A DNA stretch of 64,000 bases from Cladorrhinum sp. PSN259 (taxonomy: Eukaryota > Ascomycota > Sordariomycetes > Sordariales > Podosporaceae): contig MU867079.1 in NCBI GenBank assembly GCA_033725935.1, forward strand, positions 62,001-126,000. Direction: 5' to 3'. Below are positions 23,640 through 34,778 of the stretch, piece after piece. The notes beneath the pieces are model-generated. The model saw nothing but the letters and a program-made list of their open reading frames with translations, made no database searches and was not told the origin of the DNA. Each line of letters begins with the position of its first letter. Positions within the stretch are counted from its first letter, which is position 1. Position numbers and translations under genes: made by a program.

Positions 23640-23980
23640 TATGTGATGCGACAATGATCATGACACCGTAAGAGCGAGATGCCCTCCACAAGTACACTTC
23701 CTGCTGCTTCAAGTACACTTGAAACGACACTTCTTAGTTTGACCGACCGACCTGTGGTTTTGCTCACCCAGTACCATTTTTCATCATATCTAGGCGGACA
23801 TCAAATAGATGAGATGATAGCAATAGTTCAGATTTCATCTTTCGGTTCCTTTCCACCACCTGCGCAGCAGAAAGACATGAATTTGCCAACTTCATAGTAC
23901 AGATATTCTAAACAATTGTATCCCCCAAACTCATCTCCTCCTCATCAAAACCATTTGATCTCCATCGTAACAAATCCAGC
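23393..23980. other. Convergent intergenic region with microsatellite
   Basis: 588 bases between the stops of Snu66 and the riboside kinase. The only notable structure is the TG repeat listed separately. Confidence 0.5.
23601..23636. repeat. (TG)18 microsatellite
   Basis: Thirty-six uninterrupted bases of TG dinucleotide. Confidence 0.97.
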
Positions 23981-24984
23981 TCACAGACTCCTTTCCTCTG
24001 CTTCTCTCTCCTTCTCCTTGACACCCCTCACCACCTCCCCAACAGCCCACCCCAAAACTTTGTCAAACCCGACACTACTCACACTCACACCATCGTCATC
24101 CTCATTCTTTCCCTCTCCCTCTTCCCCCCAAGGCTGAACACTTATCCCCGCCTCTTTTGCTATCTCTATATCTACCTTCCCCACCTCTGCATTCCGTTCA
24201 TTTTCAGAAAACAACCACTTGTGATATTCCACGTAATTAGGCCAGACAATTTTCTCCACGTACCCCGGCGGATCGGTCCAGAACCCCTCGAGTGTCACAT
24301 ATCCATCCCGGTTTTGACGCCGTTTGAGCGCGAATTCCTTTGTGGCTAGCAGGAATAACTTGATATCGAGTAGATCAAGGACCTGAGTGAAAAGAGGGTG
24401 GGCGTGGGTGTACAGAAGAAACCCGTCGAGAACGCAGATTGGCGTTTTGAAGTCCGAAGGTATGGTCGATTCAAGGTGCGAGATCAAGGAGGGCGTGATG
24501 GTGGGTGGTAGAGAGCCGACCGAGTTTTGGTCTTCTTTGGAGGATATAAAGTCCTGTTGAATAGTGCAAAAAAATTGGTTAGTATCAAAATTGAGGAGAA
24601 AGGGAAGGGAGCTTCCGCCGGGGGGATAAAGGGGAACTTGAACTTGGAAATAAAATACTGACTGGGAATGTTCCTGTTGAGCGGATGTGGAGGAGGGCTC
24701 GTTGGAGTAAGGGGAGGTCGAGGGACTCGGGACAGTCCCAGTCTAGGAGGCCGTGTTTGGTGGGTAGTCTTGACGAAAAGGTTAGTATGTATGGGCATAA
24801 AGTAAGGGGGGAGGGAGGGACAAGTCAGTAATTTATATACATACTCTGACTCGGGTCTGTAAAAGTCATCTTCGTGGAGAATGAATGTGTTTGGGAAGAT
24901 GTCTCGGAGGAGTCGGGCTAGTGTTGTTTTGCCTGAAGAGGAACAACCGGATATGCCAATTATTATTGCTTTTTGTGGTGACAT
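23981..24984 (-). CDS. Nicotinamide riboside kinase (Nrk1 type)
   Basis: Phosphorylates nicotinamide riboside to NMN in NAD+ salvage. Three exons (24984-24845, 24768-24663, 24553-23981) give 272 residues. Seen: P-loop GCSSSGKTT at residues 13-21; HEDDFYRPESE, where the Asp pair acts in substrate and metal binding; LPTKHGLLDWDCPESLDLP across the first splice; DFISSKEDQNS; VLDGFLLY; then KEFALKRRQNRDGY and WTDPPGYVEKIVWPNYVEYH. The last 50 residues are acidic and variable. Related uridine kinases lack this WTDPPGY region, so Nrk1 is the better call. Divergent from the Pth2 gene. Confidence 0.9.
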
Positions 24985-25545
24985 TTTGGAGGTGTTGAAG
25001 GTTTAAGGTGTGGTCATGATGGTGTACATAGGTGAGAAGTGATGGAGCCTGGAGGGGTAAGCTCAAGAATAACTGAGGATGAGGAGAGGTAAGGAGGTCC
25101 TCGAGAATTCTCAAAAGGAGCAGATAAGGACTTGGGGAATCCCTGGAAGTCTATGACCTTTATAAAGACAATTTAAAAAACTTGACGGACTGAGATAATT
25201 TTGAGCAAAGTGATATCTCATGTGAACAAGACTTGTACTTTCTATAAGAGTTGACAGGGGACCTGCGGGGTACGTATCCCCCACCCGAGCTCCCGGTCAA
25301 GCAAACGGACGCACCGGAACTTACCGAAACAGGGGGCTTTTATTGGTCTAACGGGGAATTTCCTGGCGTGTTTCCAAAACCCATTTTGGATCCCAATGTT
25401 GCGCCGGTGCACGTCATCCCTCCTGAGAAGCAAGCCAGTTTCATTTTACACAAAAATAAATTCCAACCGTTGGAGCTCAACCACAATCGCATTTCCTTAC
25501 CAATTGAACTTTCGTAGCATTCGTCAGGCTTCACGCAACTTCAAA
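24985..25545. other. Divergent promoter region, Nrk1 and Pth2
   Basis: 561 bases. The last 150 (25396-25545) are open in frame with Pth2 and may be translated as an alternative N-terminus. Nothing else seen. Confidence 0.5.
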
Positions 25546-26312
25546 ATGTCAGACGGAGTCTCCTCCTCGGTGGTGGTAACCACATCGGCCGTCGCCCTCG
25601 TTTCCGGCTTCCTCCTAGGCGTCTACGCAATCCGCGGCTATTTAATCTCCCCAGCCCTCGTTGCTGAGCGCGAGGGGAACTGGAAAGATCCAGTAGAGTC
25701 TGAAGAGTCTGATATCGACGAGGACGATACGATCCTGGACCACGCGCCTAATTGGTCCAACGGGGAGGACGCAGATCGTCGACAGGGACTGCGCGCATCT
25801 GCTTCAAAGTCAACCTCCAAATCTAATGAGAAGAAGGACAAAATAAACCCAAACGAAGAATGCAAACTCGTTCTCGTTGTTCGTACGGATCTGGGAATGA
25901 CCAAAGGTAACCAGCCCCTTTCCACTTCTTCCATACCCTCCCCTTGTCTCGAAACCTCCATGCTAATGCTGTTGTGTCCAAAGGTAAAATCGCAGCCCAA
26001 GCAGGACACGCAACACTCGCATGCTACAAATCCCTCTCCCGCGCAGCAGCAAAGGGCGGACCCGACTCTCGCGCCGCACAGATCCTCAAGCAGTGGGAGA
26101 AGCGTGGACAAGCAAAGATTGCGGTACAAATCAAGAGCGAAGACGAGATCTTGTCGCTTCAGGGCATCGCCAGGAGCTTGGGAATTACCGCCGAGGTCAT
26201 TGCCGATGCGGGCAGGACGCAGATTGAGTCGGGCTCCTTGACTGTTCTGGGCGTTGGGCCCGCACCCAAGAGTGAGATTGACAAGGTTACCGGGGGCTTG
26301 AAGTTGCTTTGA
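25546..26312 (+). CDS. Peptidyl-tRNA hydrolase 2 (Pth2), membrane-anchored
   Basis: Cleaves peptidyl-tRNAs released from stalled ribosomes. Two exons (25546-25906, 25984-26312) give 229 residues. Seen: an N-terminal hydrophobic helix (VVVTTSAVALVSGFLLGVYA), an acidic linker, then the PTH2 domain from CKLVLVVRTDLGMTKGKIAA onward with QAGHATLACYK (catalytic His), WEKRGQAKIAVQI, IADAGRTQIESGS and TVLGVGPAP to the end. The intron falls inside the conserved GMTKGKIAAQ. An in-frame ATG at 25396, with no stop between, would add 50 residues rich in Arg and Ser that look like a mitochondrial presequence. The start at 25546 has the better context (AAAATG). Confidence 0.92.
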
Positions 26313-26865
26313 GAGAGAGAAGACGGTGTGTACATATGGGAGCTGGATTTCTTCCGTATGGAGAGAGGGAGATGTCGGGATTTGGAGGTACGGTTCTTCA
26401 GTCGTACTGGTTTACAGCGGGCATTATTGGAAGGGAAATAACAAAAGGACTGACTTGGAAAGTTAGATACCACATATAATATTGCATCAGTTGCATAGCC
26501 TATATACACATGTCATGGATTTTCGGTATTCTTACAGCATCATCCTCCTCGAGGCGCTGTTAACGGTCCCTTCACTGCTTTGTAACTCTTTTGGCACGGA
26601 GGGATCCACTAAAAAGTTGCGAATACGATGTCTGATTGGTCGCACAAGGTTCAGATAAGATACGCCCACAGAAGTTCGAAAAAAGATGGTGCCCCGCCAC
26701 TACCGCCCCCCTCCCCTTCGATAATTCGTCCCTGTACTATACGCAGTTTGGTGATCTGAATTCTCTGGAGGTGGAATTACCGTTTTTTTTCCTGCAAAAC
26801 GAAAGTGAATTTTTCCCAACCTGGCTTCCCTTCCGTTCCGTTTCAAAGCCGGCAGCGACGCAAAG
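26313..26865. other. Intergenic region between Pth2 and Tsr1
   Basis: 553 bases, 3' region of Pth2 and promoter of Tsr1. No gene seen. Confidence 0.5.
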
Positions 26866-29493
26866 ATGCCTGCCGCCGTGGCTACCGGCCACTCGCACAG
26901 GCCGACAACCAAGGCTTCTAACAAGCCATTCAAGTCCCGGAAGGCAACCAAGGGTGCTATGAGAGATGCCGCAAAAGGTATGAGTCACGCCGGGATGTTG
27001 GTTGTGAGATTTTGGTCTTTAGCAAACCTGTGTTGCGCAAACGGACTGCGCAGAGCATCGTATTATATAAAGAGGAGGAAATATGGACTTTCTTTCTGAT
27101 CGGTGGAAGACTAACGCACTTCTCCGTGTGCCACAGGCAGGATCGAACGAGGACAGCGCAAGACGATCCACCAGCAAGCCATGTCTAAGTTAGACCGACG
27201 AAACCAGGCCAAACAACGGCAACTGGAGAAGGCAAAGGAGCATGCGAACCAGACCTCGATCTTCGCAGGAAGAGACGGTGCCCCTCGCAATGTTGCAGTA
27301 ATTCCCCTTTGCGCCGACGGCGACGCGACCGCAGCGATCAAGAGCCTGAACGAGAGCGTCGATATCGAGACTGAGATTCAGACTGGACCCTTCCGCGTAC
27401 CGGTCGACAGATTCAAGCAGAAGCTTCAGTACATCCCTCTCGCCAGAGATCTTACCGCATGCTTGGATGCCGCTCGTATCGCCGACTTTATCGTTCTCAT
27501 TCTTTCAGCCGAGGAGGAGGTAGACGACTTGGGCGAGCTCATTATCCGAAGCATTGAGGGACAGGGCATGTCTACCATGTTCACCATGGTGCAGGGTCTC
27601 AACAAGGTCGAGCCAGCGAAGCAGAAATTATCGGTTGTTGCGTCACTCAAATCATACATCACCCATTTCCACCCGGAGCAGGAGAAGATCTACAGCGTTG
27701 ATACCCGACAAGATTGCGCCAACCTTATGCGCTCCTTGTGCAACACTACACCAAAGGGCATCCGATGGAGGGACGAGAGGAGTTGGTTGCTGGTGGAGGA
27801 TGTCAAGTTTGGGGAGTCTACGGTTCTTACTGGTGTTATCAGAGGAAAGGGCTTGAACCCAGATCGTTTGGTGCAAGTTGGGGATTGGGGTACTTTCCAG
27901 ATTGCAAAGATCACCAGTGCGCCTCTCGCGACCAACAAGAAGAAGAGAGGGGCCGAGGACTCTATGGCTGTTGATGAGGTTGCGGCAGAGGAGCTCCTTG
28001 CTGAACCGACAAAGGACCAAGATCAACTTGCTGATTTGGCCCCGGAGGAGGTGCATATGGACGACGATGAAGAGATGGACGCGGCATCAACAGCGGCACC
28101 CCCAAAGAAGGGTGTCCTGTTGGATGATCACCATTATTTCTCAGATGACGATGATCAGGTTGTTGCCTTGCAGATGCCCAAGAGGTTACCCAAGGGGACG
28201 TCCAAGTATCAGTCTGCCTGGTTCTTGGATGGAGACAATGCATCCGACTCTGGGTCTGATTTGGAGGATATGGAGATGGATGATGCCGAGGAGGAGGAGG
28301 AGGAAGCCCGGCCTGAGGATGGTATGGAGGGAATGGCTGGTCCTGCCATGACCGAAGCCGGCGAGACGGAATACGCAAAGTCAGTAGCGTTCGTTGAGCC
28401 CGATGAGGATCAGGATGCTATGGAACTTGAGGCCTATCGCAAGCTGAAGCGGACTGAAGCCGAAGACGATCTTGAATTCCCCGACGAGATTGAACTTCAT
28501 CCTAACGTCCTCGCCCGCGAAAGATTAGCCAAGTATAGAGGTCTCAAGAGCTTGAGGAGCAGTCCGTGGGTGGAGGAGGAAGATCGCGCGTTCGAGCCAG
28601 AGGAGTGGCAGAGGTTGTTGCGGATTCCCAATTACCAGGCCTCCAGGATTCAGGCATCGCGGGAGACTCTGGTCGGTGGTGTTGCCCCTGGCACTCGTGT
28701 CAACGTCTATCTTAAGGGCAGCGTGCCAGCAGATGTTCAGGCGTCTTACCTCCCCAGCAGGCCAGTCACGCTCGTTTCTCTCCTGAGACACGAGCACAAG
28801 CGGACGGCAATGAACGTCCTTATCAACCTCAGCTCTGATTACCCTACATCTATCAAAGCCAAGGAGGAGATGATCGTCCAGTACGGACCCAGGAGGTTTG
28901 TCGTCAAGCCTGTGTTCTCGCAGGGCGGCAACACGCCCAATGACGTGCACAAGTTCTGCCGGTTCTTGCATCCCGGCCAGTCAGCAGTTGCGACTTTTAT
29001 GGGCCCCGTTGCGTGGGGATCCATGCCCGCTTTGTTCTTCAAGCGCACCGTCCCCGGTGAAGTCCTCAATGAAGACGGCGAGGAAGCCTCCAGCGTACCG
29101 CTTACACTTGTTGCTACGGGAACTACCCTCCCCCCCTCGACCTCGCGCGTTATTGCCAAGAGAGTTGTGCTCACCGGTCACCCGTACCACATTCACAAAA
29201 AGGTGGTTACGGTCCGGTACATGTTCTTCAACAGGGAGGACGTGGAGTGGTTCAAGGCGTTGCCGATGTGGACGAGGAGGGGACGCAGCGGCTTCATCAA
29301 GGAGCCGCTTGGCACGCACGGTTACTTCAAGTGTACCTTTGACGGGCGGATCAATCCTCAGGACTCTATCGGTGTCAGCTTGTATAAGCGTGTGTGGCCC
29401 CGAAATGCCGAGCCTCTGCGGGGGTTGCTGCTTGATCCGGATGCGGTTCCTCAGCTTGTGCAAGCTGAGGAGGTTGATATGGACGTTGAGTAG
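26866..29493 (+). CDS. Ribosome biogenesis protein Tsr1 (Bms1/Tsr1 family)
   Basis: GTPase-like but catalytically inactive factor that docks on pre-40S particles. Two exons (26866-26977, 27137-29493) give 822 residues. Seen: basic N-terminus HSHRPTTKASNKPFKSRKAT and MSKLDRRNQAKQRQLEKAKE, typical of Tsr1; a GTPase-like fold without a proper P-loop; an AARP2CN region around SYITHFHPEQEKIYSVD; a long acidic stretch (about residues 330-430); then the C-terminal domain with MNVLINLSSDYPTSIKAKEE, VATFMGPVAWGSMPALFFKR and HGYFKCTFDGRINPQD. The missing P-loop separates it from Bms1. It ends at TAG followed by only six open codons. Confidence 0.94.
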
Positions 29494-29780
29494 ATGATGC
29501 CACAGAGGGAGTAGCGTAGAAGCAGCGTTATAGAGAGTAGCGTTATCTAAATAGCGTAGAGCAGTCTCTTTCTTAAGGGGCAGGTTATCATGACGGCGTT
29601 TTTGGAAGGGCAAAAGAAAAAATGGATTAATGATACAATGGGAGTTTCTTTTTCAGTGTTTTTCCCAATAGCTCCGCGCTATCTATATCAAGCCTGCTTG
29701 CTCGTGACATCATGTCTTGATATCTTTATTTATACAGTTTTCACATCTCGTCATGAAATCATCTCACATTTTCACATCAG

Positions 29781-30667
29781 TTATTCCTCCAACCCTTCCA
29801 ACCCTTCAGTGGGTCTCGGCCCGCCCACGCTCCTCCTCTGCTCCTCAGCACCGCTAGCCTTCCAAGCGCTCAAGATCAAATTCACAATATCGTCCATGCC
29901 GACATTCTTCTTTACCTGCGCAAAGACCGTGGGACCCCCCTCGCGCATCTTGCGCGCATCCCGCTCCATGACGCCCAGATCAGCTCCCACAATCTCGGCA
30001 AGATCAGTCTTGTTGACGATCAAAAGATCAGACTGCGTGATTCCCGGTCCGCCCTTGCGAGGGATCTTGTCGCCTCCCGAAACGTCGATAACGTAGATGA
30101 TGTAATCTGCCAGCTCTCTCGAATAATTGGCGGCGAGGTTGTCGCCCCCCGACTCGATAAGCAAGATGTCGGTGTCGAACTGCGCGTGCAGGTCCTCCAG
30201 CGCGGCCAAGTTTGTTGAGATGTCTTCCCTCACGGCCGCGTGGGGACATCCGCCCGTCTCTATGGCGCGGATCCGCGGGGCCGGGAGGGCTTTGTGCCGG
30301 GTCAGGAACTCGGCGTCCTCGCGGGTGAAGATGTCGTTTGTTACTGCTGCTATCGAGTAGCTGGCGCGGAGGCGGCGGGAGAGGGCGAGCATGAGGGCTG
30401 TTTTGCCTGATCCTACTGGGCTGGAAGTACAAATTAGTAGGGGATTGGGCGAGAGAGATAGGGGAAGGGAAGCACATACCCGCCAATACCAATTGTAAAA
30501 GCCCGGTCGGCCCAGTTTCGCCCCTCAATTATGGGCATCTCCCGCCCGAGGTAAGAGCCGGGACCGTCAAGGATCTCGTGCGAGTGGCCGTGCTCGATTG
30601 TCGTTGCGGCATCGTGGGAATGGGAGTCGTGAAAGTGGACTCCGTCGTGGGAGTGCAGGTGGGACAT
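29781..30667 (-). CDS. ureG: Urease accessory protein UreG, GTPase
   Basis: GTPase that supplies nickel to apo-urease with the other accessory proteins. Two exons (30667-30480, 30420-29781) give 275 residues. Seen: His-rich N-terminus MSHLHSHDGVHFHDSHSHD followed by HGHSHE, a likely metal-binding tail; GIGGPVGSGKTALM, the P-loop, split by the intron; TNDIFTREDAEFL; the nickel-binding CPH motif in GGCPHAAVREDIS; ESGGDNLAANYSRELADY and NKTDLAEIV for guanine binding. The last 20 residues are variable. Convergent with Tsr1; no other urease gene lies in the window. Confidence 0.95.
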
Positions 30668-31894
30668 TTTGAGGGTGTTGTTGGTGATGGAGGATGATGG
30701 AGGGTGGTAACTTGCTCAGATCACGATGGACAAGATAGGATTGAATATGGATGCAATAAACTAAATATAAGTCAATTGATGGTAAAAGAAGAGTATGACG
30801 CTATCTCTTGGCTTTCCAGGAAATCGGAGGATGGGGAGGGGGAGGAGGAGGGGTACCTCTTCCACTCGCTCAGATGAGTGGTGGTGAGGGGCAGCAGAAT
30901 GTGGGGGTCATAGTTCCAAGACACTGGAACGTTCAATGAGATGCCATCCCCTAACCCTCAGAAACCTTCAAGGTTCTCATTTCTTCATCCATCCCATCTT
31001 TGCATCTTGGTTTCTCCCCCCTCCAAAAAAGATATCACCAGATTGGGATGACGGAAACACAGCAGCGGTCCGTTCACGATCCGAAAGGATTCAGCCCCCC
31101 CCCCCCTTTTCCGCCGCTACAGGGCCTTTGCTTGGCGAGTGAGATCTCAGAAGAGCGAAAGGGAATGCGCCTCATTGGAGGTTCATAGCGCCAACAGTCA
31201 TTCTTCAAAAGAAAACATGCTCATTTTTGCTCCTCCCCTGCAACCAACCGCGACGTCTCTTTCACTCTGCGTGATAGCGTACTAAAGATATACCCTGGAC
31301 ATTGGTGTCTGAACTTCACACCGTCCCGTCCATCCCTTCCATCCGATCATCAACAAACACGGTACACAATATTCTATTGTTTCCTTGATTTCTGCAGGGT
31401 GCTTCATAAGCCGAAGAATGTGTGTCTGTCTTATTCTTGCTCAGTCGTATCGAAGGTGGTGATAATGCATGCAAGGTGAAGAAGGAACTTGAAGTCCGAT
31501 AGCCCTCGTGATATGTTTGCGAGGTGAGAAGAGAAACATCGAGATAGAATTTCTCACAGTGTAAGCTGCTGCTTCCGCGGAGTGGGACATTCCGCTTCTA
31601 CTTTCATTGTCTGCTGCAGTTTCTAGACTAACTTCCACAATAGACTTGTATAAAACCCATTGGTGTTTGGCGTTCAAAAATCGTTCCTTCCTCAACGACG
31701 CTCACCGGTCCTGTTTCTCTGCAAACGTTCCCGACTGGCTTCTTATTCTTCTTTTACAAACAAGCCTTTTCATTTTCTTGGAGTTGTACATGAAGACAAT
31801 TGCAATAAATTCACTTTGAAACAACCACCACTACCAAAATATCCAACAACATCAACTTTCAGTTCTTCTTTCAAACATCAACCAATCAACAAAC
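30668..31894. other. Divergent intergenic region, UreG and DJ-1 promoters
   Basis: 1.2 kb without a gene. Holds a run of 12 C at 31095-31106 and a TATA-like TATAAAA at 31650-31656, about 240 bases upstream of the DJ-1 family gene. Confidence 0.5.
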
Positions 31895-32787
31895 ATGAAA
31901 ATACCAAACCCGCTCACAACCCTCGTGGGTTCGCTCCTCCTCTTCACTCTCACCCTCACATCCGCAACGCCCATACCCCAGGAGGACCAAGGAGAATCCC
32001 ACAAAGAGAAACCACCAGTCCACTTCGGCGTCGTCCTCTTCCGCGCCTTCGAGCTGTTAGACATCTACGGGCCCCTCGACATCCTCCAGCTGCTGGCCCA
32101 CAACCGGTACCTCACCTTATCCCTCCTCGCCCGTTCGCTCGACCCCGTCACCACTAAGCCGATAGGACCTACTATGAACCCTTACCAGTCTGACTTTTGG
32201 CCCTCCATAACCCCCAGCCATACTTTTGCGCACCCTCCCAAGGATCTAGAAGTATTGATCGTCCCCGGAGGCCCCGGAGCAAGATCTAGCGACTTGCAGC
32301 CGGAGATAGACTTCATCCGGAAGGCGTTCCCACGCTTGAGGTATCTGATCACGATATGCACCGGTGCGGGTATTGCGGCCCAGAGCGGGGTGCTGGACGG
32401 GTACAGGGTCACGACGAACAAGAAGGCTTGGTATACCGTGATAGAGATGGGGCCTAACGTCAAATGGTATGTATTACTTACTTTCAACACGTTTTTTTTT
32501 AACTCACAGAATAACTAATGTTTTTGAGTGTATCAAGGACCGTACCGGCAAGATGGGTGGACGACGGTAAGGTCTGGTCATCATCGGGCGTGACGGCGGG
32601 GATGGACCTCTTTTACGCGTTTTTAAAAGCAAAGTACCCCAACGGCACGGCGCTGGCGGAACAATTCGGGGATATTACAGAGTTTAAGCCCATTACGAAC
32701 TCGACGTACGACCCGTGGGCGGAGAAGTTCAATATTACGAAGACACCTGCGTTGAGTAAGCAGGGGTTGAGGAAGTTGAAGGGATAG
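31895..32787 (+). CDS. Secreted DJ-1/PfpI (ThiJ) family protein
   Basis: Glutamine-amidotransferase-like fold; enzymatic role unknown. Two exons (31895-32466, 32538-32787) give 273 residues. Seen: signal peptide (about residues 1-25, LVGSLLLFTLTLTSATPIP); start of the fold at HFGVVLFRAFELLDIYGPLD; VLIVPGGPGAR; the nucleophile elbow Cys in ITICTGAGIAAQSGVLDGY; and, after the intron, WSSSGVTAGMDLFYAFL. Potential N-glycosylation sites include NGT and NST. The frame ends at TAG followed by 101 further open codons (separate entry). An alternative splice from GTAAGC at 32756 to CAG at 32829 would also remove the TAG but then meets TGA almost at once. Confidence 0.88.
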
Positions 32788-32793
32788 TATCCC
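32781..32793 (+). other. TAG stop in a hairpin loop (DJ-1 gene), candidate editing site
   Basis: GGGAT-AGT-ATCCC forms a 5-bp stem with a 3-base loop. The TAG is 32785-32787 and its A (32786) is the first loop base, the same geometry as the strongest site at 63419-63437. The reading frame stays open for 101 codons afterwards. Confidence 0.5.
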
Positions 32794-33093
32794 GGCGAGT
32801 CCCGGTTGAACGGAGGGATTGTCAAGCAGGGTGGTGATGGAGATGATTGGGAGAGTATAGTAGTGATGGGAGGAGAAAACGAGGACAAGGGAACGGGAAC
32901 GGACGGGAAGAGGAAGAAGGAGAAGAAGAAGGGCAAAAGTCTGGCGCTTGTGAAGCAGCATGGAGGTGAAGAACGTCGCTGGGAGAGAGTTGTCGGTGGC
33001 AGAAAGGGACCACCGCTGGCAGTGCTTGTGAAGCAGGGCGGTTATCAAAGGCAAGATGGGGAAGAAAAAAGAGGGGTATTAAGGGATCTTTGA
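32788..33093 (+). other. Open 101-codon extension in frame after the DJ-1 stop
   Basis: From the codon after TAG to TGA at 33091-33093 without a stop. The sequence is basic and Lys-rich (KRKKEKKKGK) and repeats a VKQ-GG motif three times (GGIVKQGGDG, LALVKQHGGEE, LAVLVKQGGYQ). Repeated peptide sense suggests coding, but a Lys/Glu-rich purine tract can stay open by composition. It could also be 3' untranslated sequence. Confidence 0.4.
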
Positions 33094-34060
33094 GAGGTGT
33101 TTTTTTTTTAATTACCAAAAAAAAAAAGATTCAACTATTATTGCGAGGCAGAAACGATGTTGACAGAGGGAAGAGGATCAAGGACCAAAGTGGTACAATA
33201 TGATTTCATGATTGGGGATTTTGGAACTTTGGAAATTTGGAATTGCAACATAGCTGAGCGTATGATAGGATAGGATATGATGGGTACTTAGGCATGGGGA
33301 TGGGTATGACACAGCAAAAGGACTGAATGTGTCTATATTTACATATGTAGTAGCATCAAAATAACATTGCACATAAATGGGGGTTTGTACCAGATGGTAT
33401 ATACTGTACAATCATGTCCATGCATGGGTTGGGTTGATTGGTGTGATTACGTATAAATGTTAACGGAAAACAAAACTGGTTTTGTGTCATTCATCTCTGG
33501 TATGTATGTACATGTACATACATAGGCTCACCACCAACTTTATAATATTAGACAGCATACATACATAGATTCACGTATACAACAAAAAGTTCATATTCCT
33601 CCACAATGTCACACTCTAAAAGACTGCAAAAGTTAAAAATACCCTACAAGTTTGATTTTGTCTGTAAAAATAAAAATAAAACTAATGCTTTCACTTTCTG
33701 CTCTTTTTTTTTTTTCCGTCATCCAACAAAACTCCAACGCCATGCCATGTATGTTCTTCCTCCTCCCGCTCCCCCTACTTCTCTGCGCTACATTATTCCT
33801 TCGATTTTTCTCATATTAAACCCCAATTTCTCCTTTTAGTTTTCATTACCATGATAAAAATGTACATTTATTCCACAACCCATACCTCTAACAAACATCA
33901 TTTTCCTTTAGGTAAAACGCCAGCCGTAAAGAAAATGAAAATGCAGAGATATGATATGCCCACATGATGCTTGCTTCTCCCCTTTCTTTTTTTTCCGTCT
34001 CCCGCAATTTTTAATTTAAATCGCAAATAAATGCCCCCGAGCTCCAATCAAATACTCTCA
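33094..34060. other. Convergent intergenic region, AT-rich
   Basis: About 1 kb between the DJ-1 and chromodomain genes. Contains A and T runs and the 24-bp palindrome listed separately. No gene seen. Confidence 0.5.
33501..33524. repeat. Perfect 24-bp palindrome
   Basis: Each half reads TATGTATGTACA from its own strand, with no spacer. It lies in AT-rich convergent intergenic DNA. It could form a cruciform or act as a symmetrical RNA hairpin in 3' sequence. Confidence 0.85.
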
Positions 34061-34768
34061 CTAATCTTGACGCTCCTTCCACTCCTCTTCTTGCCATCTC
34101 GCAATCTCTGGAAGGGAGTAAGTCCGAGAAGAAGAAGACCTAGAAGGGAGAGAAAAGGTAACGCGCTTCTTCTTTGGGGTCATGCCATGATCCCTTCGCT
34201 GAGCCTCGTCTGTATCATGATCATGATCATCATTGTCCTCCTCATCGCTGTCAGGCGGAATCAAACGTGAAAACGGATTGTTGACTTTCGGTTCGACAAC
34301 TGACGAAGAGGTCGACGACGGAGAATAAAACGGAGAAGGCCTGGGAAGATCATGCATAGTGATATTGCTCTTTGCGGGAAGCCTTTTCCTCTCGGCTCTC
34401 AAAGTGTCACTGGCCTTCGAAGATGCGTTACCGGCCACGGAGGGCGTGCTGAGGGACCTTGAAGACGTCTCATTAGCTCTTGAAGAAGAAGACATCTGCA
34501 GCGTCCCGTGCAGGTGGTAGGGGACACCATTTCTCCCACGAGGATCAGCTGGTTTAGGGCCTGTAGGAACAGGTTGGAAACTCTTGAACCATACCGTTCT
34601 TGCTGCCGCATGTGCCAATTGCCCGTTGTTTGATGCCTGTGTCTTAAGTTTCTTCTTCTGCGGAGAGCTAGAGCTGCTCCTCCTTTCCTGCGGGGTAGCT
34701 TCTCTCCAAATGGGCATTAACTGCCGCGCTGGCTGCTTCGTAACATTACCAACTGATGATCCCGTCCG
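34061..34768 (-). CDS. In-frame 235-codon continuation of the chromodomain gene past a TAG
   Basis: Reads in the same frame as the chromodomain gene immediately after its TAG (34769-34771), starting RTGSSVGNVTKQPARQLM and ending EEWKERQD before tandem TAG TGA. It is protein-like: Ser-rich with basic patches (PQKKKLKT, PKKKRVTF, both NLS-like), an acidic cluster (PPDSDEEDNDDHDHDTDEAQ) and a FKSFQPVPTGPKPADPRG segment. It has no clear start of its own; the first ATG is 17 codons in. Options: joined by stop-codon editing or readthrough, joined by a 3n-length intron that removes the TAG, or a separate gene that happens to share frame. Confidence 0.6.
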   Translation of the reverse strand, partial: RTGSSVGNVTKQPARQLMPIWREATPQERRSSSSSPQKKKLKTQASNNGQLAHAAARTVWFKSFQPVPTGPKPADPRGRNGVPYHLHGTLQMSSSSRANETSSRSLSTPSVAGNASSKASDTLRAERKRLPAKSNITMHDLPRPSPFYSPSSTSSSVVEPKVNNPFSRLIPPDSDEEDNDDHDHDTDEAQRRDHGMTPKKKRVTFSLPSRSSSSRTYSLPEIARWQEEEWKERQD

Positions 34769-34778
34769 CTAGATCGGG
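34761..34778 (-). other. In-frame TAG in a hairpin loop (chromodomain gene), candidate editing site
   Basis: On the minus strand CCCG-ATCTAGCGGA-CGGG: a 4-bp GC stem with the TAG in a 10-base loop. The A is at 34770. The stem is short and could arise by chance. The main evidence is the long in-frame continuation. Confidence 0.45.
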
